DNA of 64,000 bases from Sulfurospirillum barnesii SES-3. GTDB taxonomy: Bacteria; Campylobacterota; Campylobacteria; Campylobacterales; Sulfurospirillaceae. Below the pieces are notes generated by a model, which had not been told where the DNA came from, did not search any database, and worked only from the letters and a program-made list of their open reading frames with translations. Each line of letters begins with the position of its first letter. The stretch's first letter is position 1. The DNA lies in NCBI RefSeq assembly GCF_000265295.1, contig NC_018002.1:930001-994000 (forward strand). The letters run 5' to 3'. Both the position numbers and the translations under genes were made by a program. Positions 43,332-52,750 of the stretch are shown here, piece after piece.

Positions 43332-46300
43332 TTAAGAAGAATAATGAATTTTTTGCATCAATGTCTTAATGATTTTTGGATAATCACGCAACAGGGTTTC
43401 TATTTGGGCAATGTCAAAGGTCTCGATTTTGTCTAACAATGTTTGAGCATAGCCTTGAAGGTAGATGATGTTGTAGTGCGTTGATGCTTTGTGTAAAGCC
43501 AACGCAAATTGGGTGATAATCTGAAGATCATTTTGGGCAATGGCGTCTTGGTAGAGAGGTTCTACATCCAATTCATGTAAGAAATTTTTTAAATCCTCGA
43601 CATTGTCAACCTCAATGGTCTCTTCATGGCGAGGTGTTGATGATTTTGGGGTGTATTTAAGAAATTTTGCAAGCTCACTGTAGAGTTCATTTTGCGAAAC
43701 AGGCTTACGTAAATACCCATCAAATCGTTGCTCTTTTATCTTCGTTAACTCCTCTAGCATAATGGAAGCCGTCAGGGCAATGATAGGGATGTTAGAAGAT
43801 TCTTTGATGATTCGTGTAGCCGTATAGCCATCTAACACAGGCATTCGAATGTCCATCAAAATCAAATCGATAGGATAAGTTTTAACTTTTTCGATAGCAT
43901 CTTGCCCATCGACCGCTTCGATAACCTCAATGAATGTAGCATCAAAACTCTCTTTAATGAGCTTTCTGTTTTGTTCAACATCATCTGCTACTAAAATAGT
44001 TGCTTTTTCAAAATCGATAGCATCGTAGTTGAGGATAAGGTCACTTTGAATACCCTCATCTTGAAGGGACGCTATATCTAAACTGTTGAGTTTGAGCGTG
44101 AAAACAGAGCCTTTTCCCACATCACTTTGCACGTCGAGAGAACCGCCCATCAGCATCGCTAATTTCTTGCTTATGGCAAGTCCCAGTCCTGTGCCTCCGT
44201 ATTTTCGTGCGTCTTGATTCTCTTGCTGTTCAAAGATATTGAAAATCTTACTTTGTGCCTCTTTGGGTATGCCAATGCCACTGTCGTGAACACGGATGAT
44301 GATGTCGATTTTACTAAGATGCTTATGGACACGATGCACTTGCGTGATAACCTTGATAAAGCCTGTATCGGTAAATTTTAGGGCATTTCCGATGAGATTG
44401 GTGAGGATTTCTTTGAGTCTAAAGGCATCCACAAAAATGACTTCGGGTAGATTTTTATCGACCTCTAGCTCCAATTTCAGCTCTTTTTGTTCTGCCTGCA
44501 AGACAAAAAGAGCTACCGTCTCTTCCAACAATTTTTTAAGAGGCGTTGCTTTGTTGATAATCTCAAATTTTCCTGATTCTATTTTGGAGAGGTCTAAGAT
44601 GTCATTGATCAGCATCAGTAAATTCTCTCCTGAACTGCGTATGGTTTTGATGAATGATTTGAGTTTTTTATCGTCTACCTTTTCATCCAAAAGCTCTGCA
44701 AAGCCCAAGATAGAGTTCATGGGGGTTCGTATCTCATGACTCATATTCGATAAAAAATTTGATTTTGCCTGTGTCGCACTTTGTGCTTCTTGGGTTGCTA
44801 CCAGAAGCTTTGTGTTTAACTCTTGTAAGGCTAATTCCACTTCTCTTCGTTTGTCTATCTCAGCAGAGAGCTTTCGATTCCAAAATAATGTCCCTATCAT
44901 GATCAAGAAAAAGACTCCTGCAATCTGAAAAACGATGGTATAGTCAATGGTTTTGTCGTATTTGACTTGTATCCATTGGTTGTAGATGCTATTTTTTTCC
45001 TCTTCCGAGATAGAGTTTATCACTTTATTGAGAATGGCTATGCCTTCATCTTCCCAATCATTACGCAGTGCCATATGAAATGTTGATTCATACTTGCTAA
45101 TGCCCGAAATTTTTAGATTGGAAAATCCACTTTTTTGAATGTAGTTACTTGCCACAGGCAAGAGTTCTATATACGCATACGCATCGCCTTTCACGACTGC
45201 TTTAAACGCATCGACAATATCTTTAACAATAACAGGCTCAATCTTTGGATGCTCTTGTTGAATCAGTTCATTTTGTGCATACCCTTCCACGAAAACAACT
45301 TTTTTCCCATAGAGTTCTTTAATATCTGTGATAAATTTAACATCATTCCTTGTAATAAAAACTTGTGGCATAATGATGTAAGGTTGTGTGAAATTGACCA
45401 TTTTATCTCTTTCAGGTGTGCGTGTTAAACAGGTGTACATGTCCGCTTGACGTGTATTGATCTTTTCAACACTTTGTGACCATACACTTGTTGGCAGGCG
45501 CACAAAGTTTATACCCGTTTTTTGACGAATGAGTTCCAAATAGCTACTAGCGATTCCAGCGTAAGTCGTACCCTCTTTTGCGAGGTATTCTAAAGGCTCG
45601 AAATGGTTGTCGATGACATAGCGTATCTCTTTATGACGCTCGATCCATGCTTGTTCTTGGGGTGTAAAATTTAAAAGCTCTTTGGAGGACTCTAAGCTTT
45701 TACTCCATTTACTGTTGATGGCTTGCGCCTCTTTGGGAGATATATCTTTGAGTGTTTTTTGAATAATGTTAAAAAGCACTGTTTTGTCTTTGTCAACGGC
45801 AAGGCTGATAGATGTTTGGAATTCTTCAAGTTTAGCGACGATTTTTAGGTTATTGATTAAATATTGATTTATAATGTAGGTACTTACGGCGAGATTGCCG
45901 ACATAAGCATCTACTTTTCCCAATGAAAGCATCTCTAAAGAATCTTCATTCGAGGTTGAGGGAAGTAGCTTGATGGAAGGATATTTTTCTTCCAGCCACT
46001 CATGAATGTAGGAGCCTTTGTTGATAGAGACGACTTTGCCTTTTAAATCATCCAGTGTTTTGATGTCGTTAGTGTTGATATTGGCAATAATCACCATAGG
46101 AACACTCAAATAAGGATCGGTAAAATAAAGAAATTTATCCCGCTCCTCAGTTTTTACAGCACAGGTAAGCCCATCAAATTTTTTATCTTGCATGTTTTTG
46201 ATGGTCTCTGCCCAAACAGCAGGATAAATTTTAAATTTCAAGCCACTTTTTTGAAAAATGAGCTGGATGTAGTCATAAGAAAGCCCTGTTGGTGCGCCAT

Positions 46301-46457
46301 TTTTATCGACAAAATCAAACGGTGGCCATTTATAATCAGACCCCAATGTCACAACAGGGTTGTTTTTAATATACTCTTGCTCTTCGGGTGTAAAGGTAAG
46401 TGTTGCATAAAGTGTTGAAAGGGTTATGCAAAAGATGGCTAAAAAGCGCATCATCAC
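43332..46457 (-). CDS. BvgS-like hybrid sensor kinase with two solute-binding sensor domains
   Basis: The 1041-residue protein has a signal peptide and two tandem periplasmic SBP_bac_3 domains (about 25-250 and 260-500, the first starting VTLGSDYKWPPFDFVDKNG). A membrane helix follows near 505-525, then a coiled coil and HisKA with NFLSNMSHEIRTPMNSILGF. The ATPase has NALKFTDTG, DSGIGIP and GTGLGLAISK. A receiver domain (about 815-930) has LVADDVEQN and IDLILMDIRMP. The C-terminal 90 residues may be a degenerate Hpt domain. It reads leftward 1 base after the HD-GYP gene, so the two may signal together. Confidence 0.9.
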   Translation of the reverse strand: MMMRFLAIFCITLSTLYATLTFTPEEQEYIKNNPVVTLGSDYKWPPFDFVDKNGAPTGLSYDYIQLIFQKSGLKFKIYPAVWAETIKNMQDKKFDGLTCAVKTEERDKFLYFTDPYLSVPMVIIANINTNDIKTLDDLKGKVVSINKGSYIHEWLEEKYPSIKLLPSTSNEDSLEMLSLGKVDAYVGNLAVSTYIINQYLINNLKIVAKLEEFQTSISLAVDKDKTVLFNIIQKTLKDISPKEAQAINSKWSKSLESSKELLNFTPQEQAWIERHKEIRYVIDNHFEPLEYLAKEGTTYAGIASSYLELIRQKTGINFVRLPTSVWSQSVEKINTRQADMYTCLTRTPERDKMVNFTQPYIIMPQVFITRNDVKFITDIKELYGKKVVFVEGYAQNELIQQEHPKIEPVIVKDIVDAFKAVVKGDAYAYIELLPVASNYIQKSGFSNLKISGISKYESTFHMALRNDWEDEGIAILNKVINSISEEEKNSIYNQWIQVKYDKTIDYTIVFQIAGVFFLIMIGTLFWNRKLSAEIDKRREVELALQELNTKLLVATQEAQSATQAKSNFLSNMSHEIRTPMNSILGFAELLDEKVDDKKLKSFIKTIRSSGENLLMLINDILDLSKIESGKFEIINKATPLKKLLEETVALFVLQAEQKELKLELEVDKNLPEVIFVDAFRLKEILTNLIGNALKFTDTGFIKVITQVHRVHKHLSKIDIIIRVHDSGIGIPKEAQSKIFNIFEQQENQDARKYGGTGLGLAISKKLAMLMGGSLDVQSDVGKGSVFTLKLNSLDIASLQDEGIQSDLILNYDAIDFEKATILVADDVEQNRKLIKESFDATFIEVIEAVDGQDAIEKVKTYPIDLILMDIRMPVLDGYTATRIIKESSNIPIIALTASIMLEELTKIKEQRFDGYLRKPVSQNELYSELAKFLKYTPKSSTPRHEETIEVDNVEDLKNFLHELDVEPLYQDAIAQNDLQIITQFALALHKASTHYNIIYLQGYAQTLLDKIETFDIAQIETLLRDYPKIIKTLMQKIHYSS

Positions 46458-46458
46458 T

Positions 46459-47514
46459 TTAAGACTTTTCTTCGATAATTTTTCTAAAACTTTCTAAATT
46501 ATGGCTAAAAAGATCTATAAGATAGGGGTCAAACTGGCTTCCTTTAAGAGAAATGATATACTCTGCCGCAGCATCAAAACTCCATGGTTGTTTGTACACT
46601 CTCACATGCGTTAAGGCATCTAAAACATCGGCGATAGTGACAATGCGTGCATAGACATGAATTTCTTCTGCTTTAAGACCTTGTGGATAGCCTGAACCAT
46701 CCCATTTTTCATGATGTTGATAGGCGATGATGTCGCCTGCTTTCATCAGTCTTCGGCTGGATTTTTTGAGCAGGTTATGCGCATTGGTCGTGTGTGCTTG
46801 CATGGCATGAAACTCTTCGTCGGTGAGTTTGCCAGGTTTATGAAGTATTGTATGCGGGATGGTGATTTTACCTATGTCATGCAAAGGAGCGGCAAAATAA
46901 ATATCATCGACTTCCATGTCCGACAAACTCTCATGCAGTGTTGCCAATAATTTTGAAATATCAGCCACCCTTTTAATATGCTTTCCCGTCTCATCGGAGG
47001 TATCTTCCATCAGTTCTGTGAGTAAATAGATAATCTCTTTTTGACTGTTCTCAAGCTCTGATAAAAATCGTTTTTCACTTTGAAGAATCTTTACATGTAA
47101 ATCCAAATTATTTTGTTGCAATACTTTTTTAGCTCGGTAAAGTTCGATGTGCGTTGTTGCCCGTGAGATAAGTTCATCGGCATAAAAAGGCTTCGTAATG
47201 TAATCAACTGCACCAACCTTGAACCCTTTGGATAAAGAGTCTAAATCTGCTTTTGCGGTGAGAAATATAACGGGAATATCCTGTGTTTTTGGATTTGCTT
47301 TTAAGTGTTCGCAGACTTCAAAACCATTCATCTGAGGCATCATAATATCGAGTAAGATAAGATCAAATTGCTTTGTTAAAGCAATTTCTAAGGCTTGTTT
47401 ACCATTGAGAGCGAAAGAAAAATTGTAGTTATTTTCTTTTAAGATATTCATGGCAACTTTGATGTTATCACTCACATCGTCGACAATTAAAACACTATAA
47501 TCAGCACTCATCAT
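46459..47514 (-). CDS. Response regulator with HD-GYP c-di-GMP phosphodiesterase domain
   Basis: The 351-residue protein has a receiver with VLIVDDVSDN and FDLILLDIMMPQ, then a coiled linker and an HD-GYP domain: AAPLHDIGKITIP (HD), HTTNAHNLL, and YQHHEKWDGSGYPQGL (the GYP motif). It breaks down c-di-GMP. The AAGGA site favours a start at 47514 or 47511. It is the first gene of a leftward pair with the BvgS-like kinase. Confidence 0.92.
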   Translation of the reverse strand: MMSADYSVLIVDDVSDNIKVAMNILKENNYNFSFALNGKQALEIALTKQFDLILLDIMMPQMNGFEVCEHLKANPKTQDIPVIFLTAKADLDSLSKGFKVGAVDYITKPFYADELISRATTHIELYRAKKVLQQNNLDLHVKILQSEKRFLSELENSQKEIIYLLTELMEDTSDETGKHIKRVADISKLLATLHESLSDMEVDDIYFAAPLHDIGKITIPHTILHKPGKLTDEEFHAMQAHTTNAHNLLKKSSRRLMKAGDIIAYQHHEKWDGSGYPQGLKAEEIHVYARIVTIADVLDALTHVRVYKQPWSFDAAAEYIISLKGSQFDPYLIDLFSHNLESFRKIIEEKS

Positions 47515-47794
47515 CCATCCTTCTGCCAAACGTAAATGATTTCAGAAACACGCTATAAGCGTAATGTCCGTTAAGAACATTTTTGTATTGAGAACGTGAA
47601 AAAATGACTCTTTAAATTCTAGCACAAATTTGAAGTGATTGCTCAAGTCTCCAGGCGTTTCATCTCTCAGGCAATGATAATATTTTTTTTTATTTCTAAC
47701 GGAATAGTTCTTGTATAGTCTTTAAAAAAATGCCATCTTCTTTTTAGCCAATTCCAGTTCTATTTTAACTATATCATCTAAAAAGGTTAACATT

Positions 47795-50299
47795 ATGTCT
47801 GAGCAAAATCACACCACACGTTACAATGCTTATATCCCCGAAGTTGTTGCCTACCAAAAATCACTCGATCAACTCTCCGAGCGATGGAACTTGCTCTCGC
47901 TTTTGGGACAGATGAGTAACATTGGTATGGACATCTCAGAAACCAGACAAGCCTTTAGCAATCTCTCAGAACAACTGTTACAACGCCTCAGCGAAGAGAC
48001 GGTCAAGAAACTCTCCATTGAATTAGGGGCTAAAGCGCAAGTGGCGATTGATATTTTAATCCGTAACCTCTTTGAACGAACCGCTGACATAGGCTTTTTA
48101 GCGATGGACACGATCATTTGTGATTTTGCACGCCAAAGTAATGAAGAGCAAAAAAATGCACTGCCTGAGCTGCAAAACCGTTTTCATGAATACATCGAAA
48201 AGTACAGCGTTTACAGCGATGTTCTGTTATTTGATCTAGACGGTGTCTTGATCGCTTCGACCAAAGATGAAAAAATTGGCAACAAGATCGACAGTGCTTT
48301 TATTTACGAAGCGATGCACACGTCTCAAGAGTATGTGGAGAGTTTTGGCATTTATCCTAGCATCAGCACCAAAGAGAGTCTGCTTTACAGTTACCGTGTG
48401 TGTGATGAAAAGGGCACACCGCTTGCCGTGCTTTGCCTTGTCTTTAAGTTTCAAGATGAGATGCAGGTCATTATCTCCAATCTGATTGAAAATGAGACAT
48501 GGGCAGACATTTTACTTTTAGATGAAAAAGATCGTACCATTTACAGCAGCAATCCTTTTCATTATGCGTTGGGTGCTCCTCAAAAAACAGCCTTGAAACG
48601 TTTTGATATTGTCCCTTTTTCAGGCAGCGAGTATGTGGCTAAAACACAAGCCACCAAAGGCTACCAAGGTTTTTACGGGCTGGGGTGGAAAGGTCATGCG
48701 CTGATGCCGCTTGCCTTTGCGTTTGGGGCACAACAAACCCATGTTCCTTTTACCGAAGAGCAGATCAAGATCATCAAACACTCTTCACTCTTTTCTGAGG
48801 AGTTTACGAGCATTCCCACCAAAGCCGAAGCGATTCAAAGACGTCTTGATATGACCATTTGGAATGGTAATGTGCAGATTGCCAACCAAAAAAGTGGGGA
48901 TAACTCCTTTTCTAAATCACTTCTCAATGAGATCTCACGCACGGGAGCTCAAACCAAAAAGACTTTTGAAGAGTCCATAGGCAATCTCAACTGGACGGTT
49001 GTTGCTTCGTTCATCAATGGGGCTGCGTTTAAAGCGAAACTGGCGATTGATATTATGGATCGAAACTTGTATGAGCGTGCCAATGACTGCAGATGGTGGG
49101 CATTAAGTCCTGTGTTTATCAAAGCGTTTAGTGCGAAATACAGAGATTTTTCAACGATTCGTAAAGAGTTTGGGCATGAAATGACCGAAGTGCTCGGTGC
49201 GATTAATGCGCTCTACACCGTTTACAGTAACCTCTTTTTGTTCGACACTCAAGGCTGTGTCATTGCAGTGAGCCAAGAAAAATACGCCCATCTTATCGGT
49301 AAGCGCATCGGTGCGCATTACATCGCACAAACGTTGGCACTGAAAAGTTCCAAAGAGTATGTGGTGAGTCCGTTTGAGAAAACAGAGCTTTACGATGGAA
49401 AGCATACCTACATCTACAGTGCGCCTATCTTTATCGAAGGAGCGAAAGAGGCGCAAGGTGGCATTGGCATTGTGTTTGATGCTGAGGCACAGTTTGAGGC
49501 GATGCTCAGAGATGTTGTGGGTGCCGATGAGCGCTCTTTTGCACTTTTTATTGAGACAAAGACCAATAATGTGATTGCCTCCACAAACCCTGATATTCTC
49601 ATGGGTGAGCGATGTGTTTTCTGCGATTCGTCTGAAAATATGGTGCTCATTCAAGATGATTATTACATCGTAGGCAAGGCAAAATCTCAGGGGTACCGTG
49701 AGTATAAATGCAGCGATGGCTACAGCAATGATGTCACCGCCATTGTTTGCATTCGGGTTGCCAATAAAGATGCGTGCGTTGAACCCGTCGTCAAAAATGG
49801 CAAAAAACAGTATCTTTACCCCAAAGTGGGTGCGTCTGAGAAAACCGTTGAGCTTTCAACCTTTTGGATGAATGGCACGCTTTTTGCCATCGAGAGCCAA
49901 TACATTTACGCCGCACTGGAAGGGCAAGATGTGACGCAAGTCATTGGTTGCGATGAGATTTATGTGGGAATGATCACGTGGAATAACAAAACCATCCCCG
50001 TTGCATCGCTTGCAAAATACTTTCATCATACGTGTTCGTACAACAAAGAGCTCCATCACATCATTGTGCTTAAAGGCAGTGAAGACAAACCCTTTGGCTT
50101 GGTGATCGATATGGTTCAAGACAGCCCAGAAGTGCCGCAACGCTGTGTGGATGAAACCTCTCAAGCCATGATGGGACACCATACACTTACCAAAGCGATT
50201 GTCAAATCGGATGTGGGGCAAGAAAAGGCTGAAATGCTCTCGATTCTTGATCCTTTGAAGATCGAACGTTACTTGATTGTGGAGAAAAACGCACTTTAG
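47795..50299 (+). CDS. Soluble double-sensor protein with C-terminal CheW domain
   Basis: The 834-residue protein has no signal peptide or membrane segment. Two similar units (about residues 95-280 and 420-590) each start with a helix of the form IDI-x2-RNLFERxxD and contain a Cache/PAS-like strand set (YSVYSDVLLFDLDGVLIAST and YTVYSNLFLFDTQGCVIAVS). The last 145 residues are a CheW domain (TLFAIESQYIYAALEG, then VGMITWNNKTIPVASLAKYF, then PFGLVIDMVQDSPEV). It may link an internal signal straight to CheA arrays in place of a receptor. A GGAATAGTTCTTGT sequence at 47701 is sigma-54-like but ends in GT. Confidence 0.8.
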   Translation: MSEQNHTTRYNAYIPEVVAYQKSLDQLSERWNLLSLLGQMSNIGMDISETRQAFSNLSEQLLQRLSEETVKKLSIELGAKAQVAIDILIRNLFERTADIGFLAMDTIICDFARQSNEEQKNALPELQNRFHEYIEKYSVYSDVLLFDLDGVLIASTKDEKIGNKIDSAFIYEAMHTSQEYVESFGIYPSISTKESLLYSYRVCDEKGTPLAVLCLVFKFQDEMQVIISNLIENETWADILLLDEKDRTIYSSNPFHYALGAPQKTALKRFDIVPFSGSEYVAKTQATKGYQGFYGLGWKGHALMPLAFAFGAQQTHVPFTEEQIKIIKHSSLFSEEFTSIPTKAEAIQRRLDMTIWNGNVQIANQKSGDNSFSKSLLNEISRTGAQTKKTFEESIGNLNWTVVASFINGAAFKAKLAIDIMDRNLYERANDCRWWALSPVFIKAFSAKYRDFSTIRKEFGHEMTEVLGAINALYTVYSNLFLFDTQGCVIAVSQEKYAHLIGKRIGAHYIAQTLALKSSKEYVVSPFEKTELYDGKHTYIYSAPIFIEGAKEAQGGIGIVFDAEAQFEAMLRDVVGADERSFALFIETKTNNVIASTNPDILMGERCVFCDSSENMVLIQDDYYIVGKAKSQGYREYKCSDGYSNDVTAIVCIRVANKDACVEPVVKNGKKQYLYPKVGASEKTVELSTFWMNGTLFAIESQYIYAALEGQDVTQVIGCDEIYVGMITWNNKTIPVASLAKYFHHTCSYNKELHHIIVLKGSEDKPFGLVIDMVQDSPEVPQRCVDETSQAMMGHHTLTKAIVKSDVGQEKAEMLSILDPLKIERYLIVEKNAL

Positions 50300-50317
50300 A
50301 TTGAACATGATTCCTAT

Positions 50318-50331
50318 GGAACACTTCTTGT
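50318..50331 (+). promoter_or_regulatory. Sigma-54-like promoter of the nifX-nifQ operon
   Basis: GGAACACTTCTTGT matches the cluster motif except for GT in place of GC in the -12 box. Transcription would start near 50343, ahead of the strong GGTAAGGAGG ribosome site (50351-50360). Confidence 0.6.
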
Positions 50332-50365
50332 AAGAGGAGGCATAAGTTTAGGTAAGGAGGAAAGC

Positions 50366-50722
50366 GTGATAAAGGTAGCATTTTTTACCAATGACCTTAA
50401 AACCATTGATGCTCATTTTGGTTCATCAGAACAGTTTATGGTTTATGATGTGGACACAAACGGTTCTACGCTGCTTGGTGTCGTTCTTACAGGGGAAGAA
50501 CGCACTGAGGGTAGGGTGGCACTGCTTCAAGAAGAGGGCATTGATATGCTCTATTGTATTGAAATTGGACCAGCAGCGGCTGCAAAAGTTGTCAATAGCA
50601 AAATCTTTCCTATGAAATACAAAACAGCCGTAAGTATTGAAGAAGAGCTTGAAAAATTAAGCACCATGCTTGGCTCCAACCCTCCACCATTTATTCAAAA
50701 AATTATTGAGAAAAGGGGTTAA
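50366..50722 (+). CDS. nifX: NifX-family protein
   Basis: A 118-residue protein of the dinitrogenase iron-molybdenum cofactor family: KVAFFTNDLKTIDAHFGSSE at the start and YCIEIGPAAAAKVVNSKIFP in the core. It should carry cofactor precursors between NifB and NifEN. It starts with GTG, set by GGTAAGGAGG 5 bases before. It is the first of about nine genes transcribed rightward to nifQ. It is paralogous to the gene at 35894. Confidence 0.85.
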   Translation: MIKVAFFTNDLKTIDAHFGSSEQFMVYDVDTNGSTLLGVVLTGEERTEGRVALLQEEGIDMLYCIEIGPAAAAKVVNSKIFPMKYKTAVSIEEELEKLSTMLGSNPPPFIQKIIEKRG

Positions 50723-50723
50723 G

Positions 50724-51164
50724 ATGAGCGAATTAGAAGCACTTTTTTTGCAAACGCTGACATCCCAACTACGAGCGCTTGACCAATTTGGAACCTGGGC
50801 AAAAAAGAGCGATGAAGAGCTCTTGTGTGAGAAGTATGTTAAAAGCAAAGAAGACCTTAAAAACATACCGATTATTGCGGACATTGATGAGATGCAAATT
50901 CAAGATATTCGTCTTATTTTTCAGTCCATTGCATTGGCATTTGAACTCAAAACGGGGGTGATGTGCTCAGTGGTGATGGAGATGAGCCATGAGGGATTTG
51001 GAAGAGCGGTGGTATTGGCTGAAAAAATTGTAGTGACCAATAAATTTTTCAAAGATGCCCATCGTTACAGTTTTAGAACCTATGATGATTTGGTCAAAGA
51101 AGGTGGCAAAATGCTTCACAGTGCGCTTGAGATTTTTGAGCAATACCACTTGAAAGTAGGATAA
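50724..51164 (+). CDS. NifX-associated nitrogen fixation protein (DUF269 type)
   Basis: The 146-residue protein matches the NifX-associated family in size, position just after nifX, and core (LRALDQFGTWAKKSDEELL, then the TGVMCSVVMEMSHEGFGRA block, then HRYSFRTYDDLVKEGGKML). Its biochemical role is not settled in the literature. The ATG at 50724 is one base after the nifX stop, so translation is coupled. Confidence 0.87.
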   Translation: MSELEALFLQTLTSQLRALDQFGTWAKKSDEELLCEKYVKSKEDLKNIPIIADIDEMQIQDIRLIFQSIALAFELKTGVMCSVVMEMSHEGFGRAVVLAEKIVVTNKFFKDAHRYSFRTYDDLVKEGGKMLHSALEIFEQYHLKVG

Positions 51165-51167
51165 AAC

Positions 51168-51686
51168 ATGGCAAAGATAGGCATATTTTACGCCAGTGCA
51201 GGTGGCAATACCAGACAAATTGCAGAGGCTTTAAAAGAGGCGTTTGCGCTTGAGGATGAAGCGTGTGTTTTCATGGAAGACGACTTTGATAGCGTTGAAC
51301 AATTTGAGAATTTTGATGTGCTTTTTTTGGGAAGTTCTACGTGGGGACAGGGTGATGTGCATTTTAGTTGGGTGGATGCCCTTTTGGAAATTGGCTCTGA
51401 GAATCTTTCCTTTGAGGGTAAAACCATGGCATTTTTTGGTGCTGGCGATAGCCAAAAACATGGGGAGCATTTTTGTTCCGCTTTGGGTAAGTTTTATGAT
51501 ATTTTTTCTAAAAGAGGGGCAAAGATTATTGGGTTTAGTGATGCAAGTGATTATTCCTATGAGGCTTCTTTGGCACTCATAGATAATAAGTTCTGTGGCT
51601 TAGCGATTGATCATATCAACGAGCCTGAAAAAACTGCTTTGCGTATTGAAAACTGGATAGCTCAGTTGCAAAGTGAGTGTATGTAA
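51168..51686 (+). CDS. Flavodoxin (NifF-like electron carrier)
   Basis: The 172-residue flavodoxin has the FMN phosphate loop YASAGGNTRQIAEAL, the STWGQGDVHFSW loop and FFGAGDSQKHGEHFCSAL. Placed inside the nif operon, it is a probable electron donor to nitrogenase reductase, but whether it also serves other paths cannot be read from the sequence. It begins 3 bases after the previous gene. Confidence 0.9.
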   Translation: MAKIGIFYASAGGNTRQIAEALKEAFALEDEACVFMEDDFDSVEQFENFDVLFLGSSTWGQGDVHFSWVDALLEIGSENLSFEGKTMAFFGAGDSQKHGEHFCSALGKFYDIFSKRGAKIIGFSDASDYSYEASLALIDNKFCGLAIDHINEPEKTALRIENWIAQLQSECM

Positions 51687-51701
51687 CAAAAAGGATAGAC
51701 C

Positions 51702-52028
51702 ATGAAAACGCTTGAAGCCTTTTATCGCCTCAAAACGGCAGAGGATTATTTTGAATTTTTTAGCATTGAATACGATAAAAACATCGTGGCAATTAAGCGT
51801 TTTCATATCATGAAAGAGTATGGAACACTGATAAAAAAAGGATTTGAAAATTTTAATGGGGATGAAAAATACCTCATGGATTTTTTAAAATTTGCATTGA
51901 TTCGTGTTTATATGGATTATAAACACGGTCATGCACCCAGTGCCGCTGAGGTTTGGGGAATGATAGAAAATGGTGAAGCCAAAGGGTGTTTGGCGTGTGC
52001 ATTAAGCAAAGGAGGGTGCGATGGCTGA
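51702..52028 (+). CDS. nifW: Nitrogenase-stabilising protein NifW
   Basis: The 108-residue product has the NifW pattern (LKTAEDYFEFFSIEYDKNIV, then the RFHIMKEYG block) and a C-terminal CLACALSKGGC cysteine tail. NifW helps MoFe protein maturation or oxygen protection. Its stop overlaps the nifZ start by 8 bases. Confidence 0.9.
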   Translation: MKTLEAFYRLKTAEDYFEFFSIEYDKNIVAIKRFHIMKEYGTLIKKGFENFNGDEKYLMDFLKFALIRVYMDYKHGHAPSAAEVWGMIENGEAKGCLACALSKGGCDG

Positions 52029-52389
52029 TGTGGATATACTCTTGCACAACAGTGTAATGGCAAAGCTCTCAAGCAAAGATGAGGAGAGAGCAAAATTTTT
52101 TTTAGGTCAAAAAGTCAAACTTTTAGAAGATGTCAAAAATGATGGAACGTACCCTTATTTACCTGTGGGGAGTGTGATGATAGAAAAAGGCTCGCAGGGG
52201 TATATTCGCTCTATTGGTGATTTTTTACAGGTGATTCGTGTGTATGAAGTTCATTTTTTAGACTCACGTGCTGAGGTAGAAATTATTGGCTGTAGAGAGC
52301 ATGAGTTAGAAGCGCTTGAGCCTTACCGTGATTTGGAAGCTGAAGAGTACGAATGGATGATGAACTATTCAAAACAAAAATCTTATTAA
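52021..52389 (+). CDS. nifZ: NifZ-family protein
   Basis: NifZ helps form the P-cluster of the MoFe protein. The 122-residue product has the beta-rich core of the family (GQKVKLLEDVKNDGTYPYLP, then VGSVMIEKGSQGYIRSIGDF, then RVYEVHFLDSRAEVEIIGC). The usual repeats are shorter here. It follows nifW directly. Confidence 0.85.
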   Translation: MADVDILLHNSVMAKLSSKDEERAKFFLGQKVKLLEDVKNDGTYPYLPVGSVMIEKGSQGYIRSIGDFLQVIRVYEVHFLDSRAEVEIIGCREHELEALEPYRDLEAEEYEWMMNYSKQKSY

Positions 52390-52402
52390 GGAGGAAAAAG
52401 TC

Positions 52403-52741
52403 GTGGCAAAAGTAATCTTTATGCATTTTGATAAAGAAAAAGATGGCATTTATGATGCAAAAATTGGTGAACCCGTGGTGCGTTTGGCAAAGGAAAAGGG
52501 CATTCCTATTACGTTTGATAATAAGGATTATACAAAATGTTTGGTTAGGGTGGAGCACATTAGCGATGAAGAACCAACCAGCTACATGGAAGATGAAGAG
52601 TTGGATGAGTTGGTCAAACTTGGGGCTATTTCTCAAGAAGATGCCGATATTTGCCAGCAATTTACAGTAAGTCCTAAAATTCGCATTGCCTCAATGATGA
52701 TGATTAAAGGCGATGTGTTAATTAAACCATTTCAATTATAG
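52403..52741 (+). CDS. Conserved small protein of the nif operon, ferredoxin-like fold without cysteine ligands
   Basis: The 112-residue product (KVIFMHFDKEKDGIYDAKIG...VEHISDEEPTSYMEDEELDE...QFTVSPKIRIASMMMI) follows the length and strand order of a [2Fe-2S] ferredoxin, but has only two cysteines and lacks the C-x4-C-x2-C loop. It starts with GTG after GGAGG. It lies directly before a real [2Fe-2S] ferredoxin, so the pair may be an old duplication. I cannot name its function. Confidence 0.65.
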   Translation: MAKVIFMHFDKEKDGIYDAKIGEPVVRLAKEKGIPITFDNKDYTKCLVRVEHISDEEPTSYMEDEELDELVKLGAISQEDADICQQFTVSPKIRIASMMMIKGDVLIKPFQL

Positions 52742-52750
52742 GAGAAAATG

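Noticed and set aside
47701-47714. Sigma-54 promoter for the CheW-fusion gene
   Set aside because: GGAATAGTTCTTGT fits in spacing, but both boxes deviate and it lies far from the nif set; too weak to list as a feature.
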